Numbered from the stretch's first letter, positions 1 to 8,776 are shown. The stretch: DNA of 64,000 bases from Fluviicola sp. (GCA_002734085.1 NVXV01000017.1:16147-80146), one strand, 5' to 3'. Program-made: numbers and translations. The notes: generated by a model not told the origin, from the sequence alone.

Positions 1-636
1 CCGGCAGCGTTTAGTATCTATATTGTTTTTAAGCCAGAATCTTTCCCTTATTTGAATCACAACTATTATCATTTTAAGGATAAAAAAATGGTTTGGTCTG
101 CTACAGAATATGATCCGAAAAAATGGCCAGAAGGGTATATGGTTTCTATGGGTGTAAATAGTGAAGATCAAAAATGGGCAGAGAGTATGACCGCAATGAC
201 CTATATGCATTTTGATGAAGTTGAACAGTGGGCTCAAACTAAAAATACGGTTGCTGGAAAAGAAGATCGTGGCCCTGAATACGAAAAATTCAAACAAGAT
301 CACATCGAGTTGCTTCTAGATGAATTAGAATTAAAATTTCCTGATATTCGTTCTTGTATTCGTACCGTTCATGCTTCAACGCCGCTGTCTTATAGAGACT
401 ATATAGGAGGACAAAAAGGAAATATGTACGGTTATGAAAAAGATTCTGATAATCCAATGAAAACCTTTATTTCTCCGAAAACTAAAATACCGAACTTGTT
501 TTTAACAGGTCAGAGCATAAATATGCATGGTATGTTAGGTGTTACAATCGGTGGCGTAGTAACGTGTTCTGAAATTCTTGGTAGAGATTATTTAATAAAT
601 AAAATCAATAGTGAGGTGAATGAAGAAGTACAGTAA
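1..636 (+). CDS. CrtI/retinol-saturase-like FAD oxidoreductase, C-terminal part (5' end outside window)
   Basis: The reading frame is open from base 1, so this is the C-terminal part (about 211 residues) of a larger protein whose start lies left of the window. The C-terminal motif LFLTGQSINMHGMLGV, followed by GGVVTCSEILG, is the FAD-binding end typical of the phytoene desaturase / all-trans-retinol 13,14-reductase family. No carotenoid synthase is visible. The three downstream genes on this strand overlap by a few bases, so it is probably part of the flexirubin-type pigment operon, where CrtI-like oxidoreductases are commonly found. The substrate cannot be read from the sequence. A TTG at 52 is internal and is not a plausible start. 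Confidence 0.8.
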   Translation, partial: PAAFSIYIVFKPESFPYLNHNYYHFKDKKMVWSATEYDPKKWPEGYMVSMGVNSEDQKWAESMTAMTYMHFDEVEQWAQTKNTVAGKEDRGPEYEKFKQDHIELLLDELELKFPDIRSCIRTVHASTPLSYRDYIGGQKGNMYGYEKDSDNPMKTFISPKTKIPNLFLTGQSINMHGMLGVTIGGVVTCSEILGRDYLINKINSEVNEEVQ

Positions 637-2284
637 GATATGTATTTATTTTTCACTACTTTTTGTCATACTCTCCTGTGGTATGAGAAAATCTGTACGT
701 CACCGACCTGATTTAGAAAGCTATAATAACACTCCTCCAGAAGTTAAAAAACACCATGATAGTTTATTCACATCTGATGAAAACTACCTTTTAAAAAACA
801 AATATGGTCAATGGGAACTCTATGTGGAAGGAGATCCGCTTGAGCGCGGGTTAGTCATTGGTGCTTTGGCGGATTCATTACTTTTGAAGCAGGAAAAAGT
901 GTTTTTTGATAAAATCTCCGACATCGTTCCTTCCGAAAAAAAGCAAAAACGACTTAGAAAATTTATTCAATTCTATAATCGTAAGCTGTATTTGCATGTA
1001 CCAGAAGAGTACAAAGCAGAAATATACGGCATGACCAGATATTCTTCTGAAGAGCACAATGATATTGCTCCCCCATACATCAGAGGTTTGTATTTACATG
1101 CTGCACATGATATTGGTCACGCTCTAGAAGACTTAATGATGGTTGGATGTACTTCCACGGCATTATGGGGTGATCAAACGGCAGATGGTGAACTATTAAT
1201 TGGTCGTAATTTTGACTTTTACGCAGGAGATGAGTTCGCGGAAGAAAAGGTAGTTGCTTTTTTTAAACCAGATTCTGGAATCCCATTTATGTCTGTTACT
1301 TGGCCAGGTATGCTAGGTGTTGTTTCTGGAATGAACTACGAAGGGTTAACGATTACAATGAATGCGGGTAAATCAAGTATTCCTTTGAAGGCGAAAAAAC
1401 CAATTTCTATATTAGCTAGAGAGATTTTGCAATATGCTTCTAACATTGAAGAGGCGATTGAAATCGCAAAGGGAAGCGAAGTTTTTGTTTCTGAATCTTT
1501 AATGATTGGAAGCGCAAAAGATGGGAAAGCAGTATTAATTGAAATCTCTCCAGATGAAATGGGGGTTTTCGAAGTGAGCAACACGCGACTCGTTTGTTCA
1601 AATCACTTCCAAAGTCAACCTTATGCAGATGATAAAAGAAACATCAAACACATTAACGAAAGTCATTCACAATTTAGATACAATAGAATGACTGAACTAT
1701 TAAACGATACTACTAAATTTACACCAATTTCTCTTGCAAAAATTTTAAGAGATAAAAAAGGACTAGACGACGATTCAATTGGATATGGTAACGAGAAAGC
1801 ATTGAATCAAATGCTCGCACATCACGCTGTGATTTTTAAACCAGAACAATTAAAGGTTTGGGTTTCTTCAAGTCCTTATCAACTTGGTGAATTTACAGCT
1901 TATGACCTAAACGAAATTTTTGGTGAGAAAAAAACGGAGTACGAATCACATTTGATAGATTCTCTAACAATTCCTGAAGATGATTTTCTGCATACAAAGG
2001 CGTATGAGAATTACGAAAAATACCGTGTTGTAGATAGAATAATTGACAAAGCGATTGAAAGTGAAGATGAGAATTTTGATTTGGGTCAACTGGAAGCGTA
2101 CAGGGAACTCAACCCAAATCATTGGGTGGTTCACTATAAGTCGGGATTACTCTATTACAGGGCAGAAAAATATAGTGAAGCAAAATCTGCCTTTGAAAGG
2201 GCACTTCAAAAAGAAATTACTACTTTAACGGACTGTTCTAAAGTTCAAGAAGCCCTAGAAAAGACAAACAAAAAGTTAAAATGA
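620..2284 (+). CDS. C45-type autoproteolytic acyltransferase/hydrolase, lipoprotein
   Basis: The product has 554 residues. Residues 1-20 form a lipoprotein signal ending in the lipobox VILSC, so a mature envelope lipoprotein is expected. A GCTST motif around residue 177 (Cys177), followed by GELLIGRNFDFY and NYEGLTITMNAGK, matches the C45 / acyl-CoA:6-APA acyltransferase NTN-hydrolase fold, in which self-cleavage exposes the cysteine nucleophile. The last 50 or so residues look like one TPR-type helix pair. The gene overlaps the upstream oxidoreductase by 17 bp and the downstream ligase by 4 bp, so the three are probably co-transcribed. In a flexirubin locus it could catalyse an acyl transfer such as the aryl polyene-resorcinol ester bond. 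That role is inference. Confidence 0.8.
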   Translation: MKKYSKICIYFSLLFVILSCGMRKSVRHRPDLESYNNTPPEVKKHHDSLFTSDENYLLKNKYGQWELYVEGDPLERGLVIGALADSLLLKQEKVFFDKISDIVPSEKKQKRLRKFIQFYNRKLYLHVPEEYKAEIYGMTRYSSEEHNDIAPPYIRGLYLHAAHDIGHALEDLMMVGCTSTALWGDQTADGELLIGRNFDFYAGDEFAEEKVVAFFKPDSGIPFMSVTWPGMLGVVSGMNYEGLTITMNAGKSSIPLKAKKPISILAREILQYASNIEEAIEIAKGSEVFVSESLMIGSAKDGKAVLIEISPDEMGVFEVSNTRLVCSNHFQSQPYADDKRNIKHINESHSQFRYNRMTELLNDTTKFTPISLAKILRDKKGLDDDSIGYGNEKALNQMLAHHAVIFKPEQLKVWVSSSPYQLGEFTAYDLNEIFGEKKTEYESHLIDSLTIPEDDFLHTKAYENYEKYRVVDRIIDKAIESEDENFDLGQLEAYRELNPNHWVVHYKSGLLYYRAEKYSEAKSAFERALQKEITTLTDCSKVQEALEKTNKKLK

Positions 2285-3567
2285 TTCCCGAGATAGAAAA
2301 AAGTAGTCCTGAGAATATCATTCAGTTTCAAGAAAAGAAATTGGCTGAACAATTGGTCTATCTAAAAGAGAATTCAATTTATTATCAGCGACTTTTTGAT
2401 AAACACAACATCGATATTTCGACAATGAAGACGCTTCAAGATCTCGAACAAATTCCTGTCACTGATAAGTCTGATTTACAAGCTGAAAATGATGCTTTTT
2501 TCTGTGTTCCTAAAGAGCAAATCATCGACTTTGCAAGTACCTCTGGAACAATGGGGAAACCAGTTAGTTTTGGTCTCACAGATAAAGACTTGGATCGTTT
2601 GGCATATAACGAAGCGATCTCATTTGCTTGTGCTGGAATATCTAAAAATGATGTCGTTCAACTCATGACAACCATGGATAGAAAGTTCATGGCAGGTTTG
2701 GCGTATTTTTTAGGTCTGAGAAAGCTAGGAGCTGGTGTAATTAGAACGGGAGCTGGAATCCCTGAATTGCAATGGGACTCCATTTTAAGTAATAAACCAA
2801 CCTTTTTAATTACGGTTCCTTCGTTTTTAATAAAGATGATCGAATACGCAGAACAAAAAGGAATTGATATCAATAAAACGAGTGTAAAGACAGCGATTTG
2901 TATCGGTGAACCTTTACGAAAGCAAGACTTTTCTCCATCTGAACTTTCGAGAAGAATTAATGAAAAGTGGGGTATTAAACTCATATCAACTTACGCTTCT
3001 ACAGAAATGAGTACTGCATTTACGGAGTGTGAATTTCAAAATGGTGGTCACGAGCACCCCGAGCTTATTATTACCGAAGTACTTGATGAAAACAATAAAC
3101 CCGTTCAGGAAGGTGAAGTAGGTGAAATAACTGTAACAACATTAGGCATTGAAGCTGTTCCTCTTTTACGATTTAAAACAGGAGATTTAGCTCGGCTTTA
3201 CAACGAGCCTTGTAAGTGTGGGAGAACAACCAAACGCGTAGGTCCAGTTCTAGGTAGGACGCAACAAATGATCAAGTACAAGGGGACAACTGTTTATCCG
3301 CCAGCGATGCACGATGTACTTAATTCTTTTGAAAACATTTCTGGACACGTGATTGAAGTGGAAAAAAATCAAATTGGAACAGACGATATTATTGTAAAAA
3401 TTGTCAGTGAAGATCAATCCAATGAATTTGTTGACAACATCAAGAATCATTTTAGAGCCAAATTGAGAGTTACTCCAACAATAGAATTCATTAGCGTGCA
3501 AGAGCTCAATAAAATATCTTTCCCACCGAATAGTAGAAAGCCTAAAAACGTAATCGATAAGAGATAG
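2281..3567 (+). CDS. PaaK-like AMP-dependent aromatic acid ligase
   Basis: The 428-residue length is usual for the phenylacetate-CoA ligase (PaaK-like) branch of adenylate-forming enzymes. The ATP-binding loop STSGTMGKP lies at residues 86-94. YASTEMST and the RFKTGDLARL hinge follow, then a Cys pair (PCKCGRT) near residue 315. The start overlaps the preceding stop (ATGA). There is no other aromatic catabolic gene next to it, and it sits in the pigment operon. The likely job is therefore to activate the aromatic starter acid (4-hydroxycinnamate type) for loading onto the ACP. The exact substrate is inferred. The epoxidase cluster at 34-39 kb is too far away to be its operon. Confidence 0.82.
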   Translation: MIPEIEKSSPENIIQFQEKKLAEQLVYLKENSIYYQRLFDKHNIDISTMKTLQDLEQIPVTDKSDLQAENDAFFCVPKEQIIDFASTSGTMGKPVSFGLTDKDLDRLAYNEAISFACAGISKNDVVQLMTTMDRKFMAGLAYFLGLRKLGAGVIRTGAGIPELQWDSILSNKPTFLITVPSFLIKMIEYAEQKGIDINKTSVKTAICIGEPLRKQDFSPSELSRRINEKWGIKLISTYASTEMSTAFTECEFQNGGHEHPELIITEVLDENNKPVQEGEVGEITVTTLGIEAVPLLRFKTGDLARLYNEPCKCGRTTKRVGPVLGRTQQMIKYKGTTVYPPAMHDVLNSFENISGHVIEVEKNQIGTDDIIVKIVSEDQSNEFVDNIKNHFRAKLRVTPTIEFISVQELNKISFPPNSRKPKNVIDKR

Positions 3568-3570
3568 CTT

Positions 3571-3647
3571 TAACCGCAAAGGACGCTAAGAAGGCGCCAA
3601 AGCGCGCAAAAAAACTTAGCGAACTTTGCGCCTCCTCTGCGGATAAC
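3571..3647. repeat. Imperfect inverted repeat in convergent gap (family III)
   Basis: Between two convergent genes, CGCTAAG (3584-3590) is answered by CTTAGCG (3615-3621), with outer arms CCGCAAAG and GCGG. The same wording recurs at 52482-52524 (taaccgcc, aacgctaagaaggcgca). It can fold into a long hairpin and may end transcription from both sides. It appears to be a dispersed genomic repeat rather than a gene-specific terminator. Confidence 0.6.
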
Positions 3648-3653
3648 CCCACA

Positions 3654-4277
3654 CTACTCCCGCAAATAATACTTCATCTCAAAAGGAATCTCATTCGACT
3701 TAAAATGAATCGAATCAGCAATATCAGAAGTAGAAAAATATTCTATTTCAACTTTTTCCTTGAGTCGAGATACCTGTTTTACTTGTTGAATTGTACCAGA
3801 TGAATTTTCATGAAGCTTCACTCTTTTAGATTGAAATTTCGAAGTGTAAATATTTTCTCCTTCCTTTTTGTAAATGGCCTCAACTTGATATTCAGAATTC
3901 ACCAGCAATTCGAAGTATTTTTTGAGCTTTTTTACGATGATCTTTTTGTTTAAATCTTCAAGAATGTAATTTACTTCAACTTCACCATTTTCAATTTTAA
4001 AATCCATTAACGTATTTCCAAAATCAGAAAGAAGTGCTACTCTTTTTTGAGTTTCACTTATTTTTTTTACAACTAAAATACCATTTAGTGAATTTCCGTA
4101 AGCCTCGATTTTACCAGAATAGAGATACTCAAAACCTGTTTCATTAAAGTAGGGGAGAACCAATGTTTTTTCGACATCCTTAGATACAAGTTCGCCATCT
4201 ATTTGGTAGCTCTTGCAGGCAAAAAGACTCAGTAATGATAAACTAATGACTAAATACGCTCTTGTCAATTGGAACAT
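3654..4277 (-). CDS. Small envelope lipoprotein of the pigment locus
   Basis: The product has 207 residues, with a hydrophobic N-terminus ending in lipobox SLFAC, so it is an exported lipoprotein. The rest is predicted beta-rich and I do not recognise a named family. Its start lies 35 bp inside the 3' end of the LolA-like gene, so the two are translationally close and probably one transcript. A LolA-like carrier next to a small lipoprotein resembles the LolA/LolB-like pairs of aryl polyene loci, which suggests a role in moving the pigment or a lipoprotein to the outer membrane. This is inference from context only. Confidence 0.65.
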   Translation of the reverse strand: MFQLTRAYLVISLSLLSLFACKSYQIDGELVSKDVEKTLVLPYFNETGFEYLYSGKIEAYGNSLNGILVVKKISETQKRVALLSDFGNTLMDFKIENGEVEVNYILEDLNKKIIVKKLKKYFELLVNSEYQVEAIYKKEGENIYTSKFQSKRVKLHENSSGTIQQVKQVSRLKEKVEIEYFSTSDIADSIHFKSNEIPFEMKYYLRE

Positions 4278-4866
4278 TTAGTTGTTTATTTTTAAAGGTG
4301 ATAAGTGTATAATCTCCTGATGGCTCTATCAATTTGACTTGAGAAACTGTTGAGTCGTTTTTTGGGAAAGTCAATACCACTTTACTGATGTATTTTGTCA
4401 TCGCCTTATTTTTTGGCGTTAGTTTAACTAAAATATTATCGCCTTTTTTGAAGTAACGAATATCAAATTCATCGTCATCAAAAAGATCTCCTTTCACACT
4501 ACCAGAAATGAGTTTACTTATTTTTTGAAACATTTTTTGATCACCATCCACCGTGCTTTTTTTACCATTGTCATCAATATAAATCTTTTCATTTTTAAAG
4601 ATGATGCTGTATTTATTTGGCTCGGTATATTGCCATCTTAACATGCCTTCTGCGCTCAGGTACATTTTTCCTTTTGATTCAATGTCGTTGGTTAAAAACT
4701 CCATGTGTTTGTTCTGAACAAAGTCTGTTTTAATTGATTTTAGATCTTTCGTACCTTTTTCAACCATTGCTCTAAACTTAGTAGCTTCGCTGCTTGATAG
4801 CTCAGTTTCTTGCGAAAATGCAATGAATTGAAAAGAGATAATAAGTATCGTAATATATTTCATCAT
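4243..4866 (-). CDS. LolA-like outer membrane lipoprotein carrier
   Basis: The product has 207 residues with a signal peptide (to about residue 19, FIAFSQ). Features of the LolA fold are visible: LKSIKTDFVQNKH near the N-terminus, SKGKMYLSAEGMLRWQY (the paired Lys/Arg-Trp segment), then IYIDDNGKK and a TPKN turn. LolA homologues are regular members of aryl polyene and flexirubin loci, where they are thought to carry the hydrophobic product or a lipoprotein through the periplasm. The start overlaps the stop of the upstream deacetylase (ATGA). A second ATG one codon later is equally possible. Confidence 0.8.
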   Translation of the reverse strand: MMKYITILIISFQFIAFSQETELSSSEATKFRAMVEKGTKDLKSIKTDFVQNKHMEFLTNDIESKGKMYLSAEGMLRWQYTEPNKYSIIFKNEKIYIDDNGKKSTVDGDQKMFQKISKLISGSVKGDLFDDDEFDIRYFKKGDNILVKLTPKNKAMTKYISKVVLTFPKNDSTVSQVKLIEPSGDYTLITFKNKQLNVPIDKSVFSH

Positions 4867-5627
4867 GTCGTTTCTTTTAAAAGTCCTTCAACCGTTACGC
4901 TACGGTAGTTGTTTGAATCCAGGTAAATCAACAATCGTTCCAATACTTTTACTGACCTTTCTGATGTATCATGTAGCAAAATAATACTTCCAGGGTGAAT
5001 TTGACGTATGATTCGATTGTATATTTTAGATTCATCGTGAATTAAGGTGTCTAAGGAGCGAACATTCCAACCTATAACTTTGTGTTTCGTTTTATTCAAA
5101 GCTCTAGCAATTCTGGGGTTTGTGACGCCGAAAGGGGGTCTGAAATAGGCTGGTTTCACACCACTATATTTTTCAATTGCTTCATCCGTTTTTTCAATTT
5201 CAGCTTTCACTGTTTTTGTCCAGGAAAATCCAATATCCTTCGAATGAGAGTACGTGTGATTACCAACTAGGTGCCCCTTTTCAATAATTAACTTCAATAA
5301 TTCTGGTTCTTGTGCTACGTTTTTACCTACACAGAAAAACGATGCCTTAGCGTTGTATTTTTCCAAAAGGTCTAACACTTCTTTAGTGTATGAAGAAGGT
5401 CCGTCATCAAAAGTAATGGCAACCACTTTTTTGTTTGTTTTAACTTTAGTTAATGCTTTTAAGTGATAGTTGGTTTGAATGAAAAAAGAACCATACAGAA
5501 TAAGTAAGAACCATGCTACAAACCCCCAAATGAAATAGGAAAGTGACCAGCCAAGATTTAGATAACCAAAAACATAGATCAACGTGAAAAGTCCAAAGAC
5601 AATATAGCCTAATTGATGCTTAGACAT
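4863..5627 (-). CDS. NodB-type polysaccharide deacetylase family protein
   Basis: The 254-residue product has two hydrophobic segments at residues 7-25 and 28-52 that would anchor it in the inner membrane. A complete NodB domain follows: ITFDDGP with the Asp pair at 74-75, the metal ligand motif HTYSH at 124-128, RPPFG near 163, and LLHDT near the end. The family removes N- or O-acetyl groups from carbohydrates, and the catalytic motifs look intact. It overlaps the gene before it by 8 bp and the LolA-like gene by 4 bp, so it belongs to the same operon. No glycan substrate is evident in this locus, and a role in modifying the pigment or cell wall is open. Confidence 0.82.
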   Translation of the reverse strand: MSKHQLGYIVFGLFTLIYVFGYLNLGWSLSYFIWGFVAWFLLILYGSFFIQTNYHLKALTKVKTNKKVVAITFDDGPSSYTKEVLDLLEKYNAKASFFCVGKNVAQEPELLKLIIEKGHLVGNHTYSHSKDIGFSWTKTVKAEIEKTDEAIEKYSGVKPAYFRPPFGVTNPRIARALNKTKHKVIGWNVRSLDTLIHDESKIYNRIIRQIHPGSIILLHDTSERSVKVLERLLIYLDSNNYRSVTVEGLLKETT

Positions 5628-6687
5628 TTTTCAATAAAATTAAACTATGATCCTTTCCGCGATATTGATTGTAGATAAGCAGGTTTTTGATTTCTCCTTT
5701 TGGATGTGAGACTTCATTTTTGAATAATGCACCAGGAATAGATTGACTTCTAAGAATATCACTTCCTAATGAAACGGCTATCGAAGAAGATGTCATGAAT
5801 TCTCCAAACAAATGCTTGTAATACAAAATAGCAGCTTCTCCAAATAAAGGCTCCAACTGATCATAGTAACTATCAAATTCGATATCTCCATTGTTTCCAA
5901 AAAGTATAACATCTATATCAGATGCTATTAAATCATTTGAAGCTAGGAAATCGTTGACGAAAGTCTCTAAGCCTGAGTTTTCCAAATTGTTTACAAACTT
6001 GACATCTGCCAATTTACAATAAGAATTTGCAGTCTTTTCTTTATCCAAAACAAAAAACGCTGCTCCTTCACCTGAAATACTTCCTTTTGTACGTTTATTA
6101 ATTATATCATAAGGTGCTTCATCGTCACTTTTCGTGTGCTTAATAAGCTTGTAAAGTTTGGAAGTATGGTCTGCTAATTCATCAATTCCTCCAACAAGAA
6201 CGTTTTGACCATCTTGATTTTCTACTTGCATTAGACCATCGAGTAGAGCAGATTCAAATGATACGCCAGTGTTAACGTAAGTGAAATTATACGCTTTACA
6301 CTTTAAACCCAGTGCTACTTGACCACCAACTGTATTGTGCGTAGATTGAATAAACGAAGTAGGCGTTAAATATTCTTCATCGTGATTTATCAGGTTATTC
6401 AGAAACTTTTCAGAGTCCTGCATGCAACCCATTCCTGTACCAGTGATGATTGCTCCCGGCGATTCTATTCCAGCATCATTAATGGCCATAGTTGACGCTA
6501 CAATTCCATTCTTTACACCGCTACTCATTCTTCGAACGGCAGCTGGGGAGATGTAATCTTTGTAATTTGGCTTAACAACCTTGAGAATGTTTTCTTCAGA
6601 ATAGACAATAGGTTCAATCAAATAGTCCTTTTCAAAACTTTTCTGAGCCGAAATACATCCAATTCCATTTATGTAACAATTCTCCAT
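5620..6687 (-). CDS. Beta-ketoacyl synthase homologue lacking the active Cys (chain-length-factor-like)
   Basis: The product has 355 residues and the thiolase fold of a ketosynthase. Where active enzymes have TACSSA, this one reads TGVSFE (residues 140-145), so the nucleophilic cysteine is replaced by valine. The usual HGTxT and GHT histidine motifs are also not visible. This is the pattern of a chain-length-factor (KS-beta) subunit, which pairs with an active ketosynthase. The partner is probably the gene immediately upstream (6700-7905), 12 bp away. Aryl polyene systems use such heterodimers. The chain length set by this one cannot be read off. Confidence 0.8.
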   Translation of the reverse strand: MENCYINGIGCISAQKSFEKDYLIEPIVYSEENILKVVKPNYKDYISPAAVRRMSSGVKNGIVASTMAINDAGIESPGAIITGTGMGCMQDSEKFLNNLINHDEEYLTPTSFIQSTHNTVGGQVALGLKCKAYNFTYVNTGVSFESALLDGLMQVENQDGQNVLVGGIDELADHTSKLYKLIKHTKSDDEAPYDIINKRTKGSISGEGAAFFVLDKEKTANSYCKLADVKFVNNLENSGLETFVNDFLASNDLIASDIDVILFGNNGDIEFDSYYDQLEPLFGEAAILYYKHLFGEFMTSSSIAVSLGSDILRSQSIPGALFKNEVSHPKGEIKNLLIYNQYRGKDHSLILLKNV

Positions 6688-6699
6688 CAGTTCTACTAA

Positions 6700-7905
6700 T
6701 TAGTGACTTTTGGTAAAAATTAAACTAGAGCAATTCCCACCAAAACCAAATGAATTTGAAAGGATAGTATTGACCTCCTTGTGCCCTAATTCAGCCACAG
6801 GAGTTAAATCAAACTCTTTCATTTTATCCTTAAAATTGAGGTTTGGAAATATCAATCCTTCTCGTAGCGCAAAAATGCTAAATACAGCTTCTATTGATGC
6901 CGCAGCAGCCAATGTATGTCCTGTGAAGGGCTTTGTTGAACTGAATTCAGGAACCTTTTCACTATCCTTGTAAATATTAATAATTGCTCTTCCTTCCGAT
7001 AAGTCATTATTGGGTGTTGCTGTACCGTGAACATTAATATAGTCTATGTCTTTTGGAGTTAACTCAGCAACTTCAAAAGCCTTTTTCATCGCTAAAAATG
7101 CACCTTCTCCATCTTCTGAGGAAGCTGTTTGATGAAAAGCATCATTTGCATTTGCATAACCAGAAACAAAAGCAATCGGTTGCTTATTTCTCTTTTTATA
7201 TGATTTTTCAGATTCTAACACCAAATATGCTGCGCCCTCACCTAGATTTAAACCTTTTCTGTTTTCGTCAAAGGGTGTGTTGTAGGTATCAGATAAAATC
7301 ATCAACGTATTAAAACCGTTCATTGTGAACTTAGACAATGCATCTGTTCCTCCTACAATAACTTTATCTAAGCGTCCGGAAGAAATCATTCTTGCGCCCA
7401 GCATAATTGCATTGGCAGCAGATGAGCAAGCGGTACTTATGGTGGTTACAAAACCATTTAGGCCGATATAGTCACAAATATTGTGGGTGTTGTTGCCTGC
7501 ATCGTGACTTTGGATATATCTTCTGTTTTCTGGATTATCAATGAAATCGTAAAAATACCTTTCTGTCATATCCATTCCGCCAACGGTTGTAGCGTTTATG
7601 AAACCAATGTCAGAATCGGATTTTACGTCTATTCCAGCATTATTGATTGCCTCTAGTGCTGCAATCGTACCAATCATTGAAGTTCTTGACCAGCTATTTT
7701 TTTGAGGTAATTTGAGGATAGATTCCAGTTCTTGGTTGGTTTTTTTGATCTCACCGACAAGAATTTTATCTTTTAGCTTTGTATCGATATGCTCGATTTT
7801 GCTAATACCATGACGACTATTCTTAAGTGAATTTAGGTTTTCCTCCAAATCCATTCCGATGGAAGAGATAATACCCATGCCCGTTATGGCTACCCTATTA
7901 CTCAT
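6700..7905 (-). CDS. Beta-ketoacyl-ACP synthase II (FabF-like)
   Basis: The product has 401 residues, full length for the FabF family. The Cys-His-His triad is complete: TACSSA with Cys160, NVHGTATPNN with His293, and FTGHTLAAAA with His330. The family condenses malonyl-ACP with an acyl chain, and here that would extend the aromatic starter into the polyene. It lies between the chain-length-factor-like gene (12 bp) and the ACP gene (6 bp), so the three are an obvious functional set: active KS, CLF and carrier. Confidence 0.9.
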   Translation of the reverse strand: MSNRVAITGMGIISSIGMDLEENLNSLKNSRHGISKIEHIDTKLKDKILVGEIKKTNQELESILKLPQKNSWSRTSMIGTIAALEAINNAGIDVKSDSDIGFINATTVGGMDMTERYFYDFIDNPENRRYIQSHDAGNNTHNICDYIGLNGFVTTISTACSSAANAIMLGARMISSGRLDKVIVGGTDALSKFTMNGFNTLMILSDTYNTPFDENRKGLNLGEGAAYLVLESEKSYKKRNKQPIAFVSGYANANDAFHQTASSEDGEGAFLAMKKAFEVAELTPKDIDYINVHGTATPNNDLSEGRAIINIYKDSEKVPEFSSTKPFTGHTLAAAASIEAVFSIFALREGLIFPNLNFKDKMKEFDLTPVAELGHKEVNTILSNSFGFGGNCSSLIFTKSH

Positions 7906-7911
7906 TGAGTT

Positions 7912-8181
7912 TTATTTTGTTCTATTCTCCTCTATGAATTTTGCCATAGTCTCAATAGATTCAAATATTTTTTTTCCTTCTTTTGGGTCAGTAAGCTTGA
8001 TTCCGTAGTCTTTGTCCAACATAACAATTAGCTCTAAAGCGTCAATTGAATCTAACCCAAGACCTTCACCAAATAAGTTGTCATTGTCGTTAATATCTTC
8101 AACAGATATATCCTCCAAATTCAATGAAGTAATAATCTTATTCTTAAGTTCTGTTTTTAATTCTCCCATATCGTTACTCAA
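7912..8181 (-). CDS. Acyl carrier protein
   Basis: The product is 89 residues, acidic and helical, with the phosphopantetheine attachment motif LGLDSIDALE and the modified serine at Ser45. This is the dedicated carrier of the pigment locus and would hold the growing polyene. The gene overlaps the upstream ORF by 8 bp and is followed after 6 bp by the FabF-like gene. A phosphopantetheinyl transferase to activate it is encoded in the same cluster at 16961-17524. Confidence 0.92.
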   Translation of the reverse strand: MSNDMGELKTELKNKIITSLNLEDISVEDINDNDNLFGEGLGLDSIDALELIVMLDKDYGIKLTDPKEGKKIFESIETMAKFIEENRTK

Positions 8182-8776
8182 TCAATGTTTTTAAATGTTC
8201 TTTTGAATGTTCCGTTTTGCCATTTGGCGAGACCTTGTACACAAAAGCGTTATAATTGTCTTTATTCACCTCAACCCAGGCGCACAGTACGGAAGACGCT
8301 TTGTTTAAATGAATTAGACTATTGGCGTAATCAACCATGAATTCAGGGTTAAAGTCCTCAAAGATAAAAAAAGAATTTTCACTTCTCAATTTATATTTGA
8401 TACTAATTTCTCCTAATGCAATGTTAGGGAGGGTGTAAACAAAGTTTGCGGGGCTCGGATAATAATCATCTTTATCTTCTATTGTACTTTGATGCTTTAG
8501 ATCAACGTCAATACATGAAGATTTATTGGAAAGCAAAAGTGCCATATCATCTTCTATTGCACCTTCTGAGTTATCCAGTAATATTGAAGCAATAACAATG
8601 GACAGCTTACACAATGGATCCATCTTATAAAACTTTGGGTAATCAATTTCAAAATGTTTGTAAACTGACTTTATAAAACCGTCAAAGTTTTTTTCTTCAT
8701 TCGTAAAGAGTACCTTGTCATCAAGAATAACTTGACCATTACTTATTCTGCAATAATGATGAATCCCGTTATTCAT
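8174..8776 (-). CDS. Ketoacyl-synthase N-terminal-domain-like protein
   Basis: About 200 residues from an ATG at 8776, which leaves an 8-bp overlap with the preceding ketosynthase. The longer frame from 8821 would overlap it by 53 bp and looks less likely. The segment FYKMDPLCKLSIVIASILL and the later YTLPNIALGEISIKY match the short Ketoacyl-synt_2 family seen in aryl polyene and flexirubin clusters. It resembles the first half of a ketosynthase without the catalytic Cys/His core. Its biochemical role is unknown; a structural or docking role is possible. The family assignment is from memory of these motifs and is moderate. Confidence 0.65.
   Translation of the reverse strand: MNNGIHHYCRISNGQVILDDKVLFTNEEKNFDGFIKSVYKHFEIDYPKFYKMDPLCKLSIVIASILLDNSEGAIEDDMALLLSNKSSCIDVDLKHQSTIEDKDDYYPSPANFVYTLPNIALGEISIKYKLRSENSFFIFEDFNPEFMVDYANSLIHLNKASSVLCAWVEVNKDNYNAFVYKVSPNGKTEHSKEHLKTLIE

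Noticed and set aside
1..636. Carotenoid biosynthesis operon
   Set aside because: Only a CrtI-like fragment is present. No phytoene synthase or cyclase is seen, and the neighbours are ACP, ketosynthases, DarA and DarB, which fit flexirubin.
6710..7313. Plus-strand ORFs opposite the ketosynthase
   Set aside because: The minus-strand protein has the full ketosynthase triad. The plus-strand frames have no recognisable domain.
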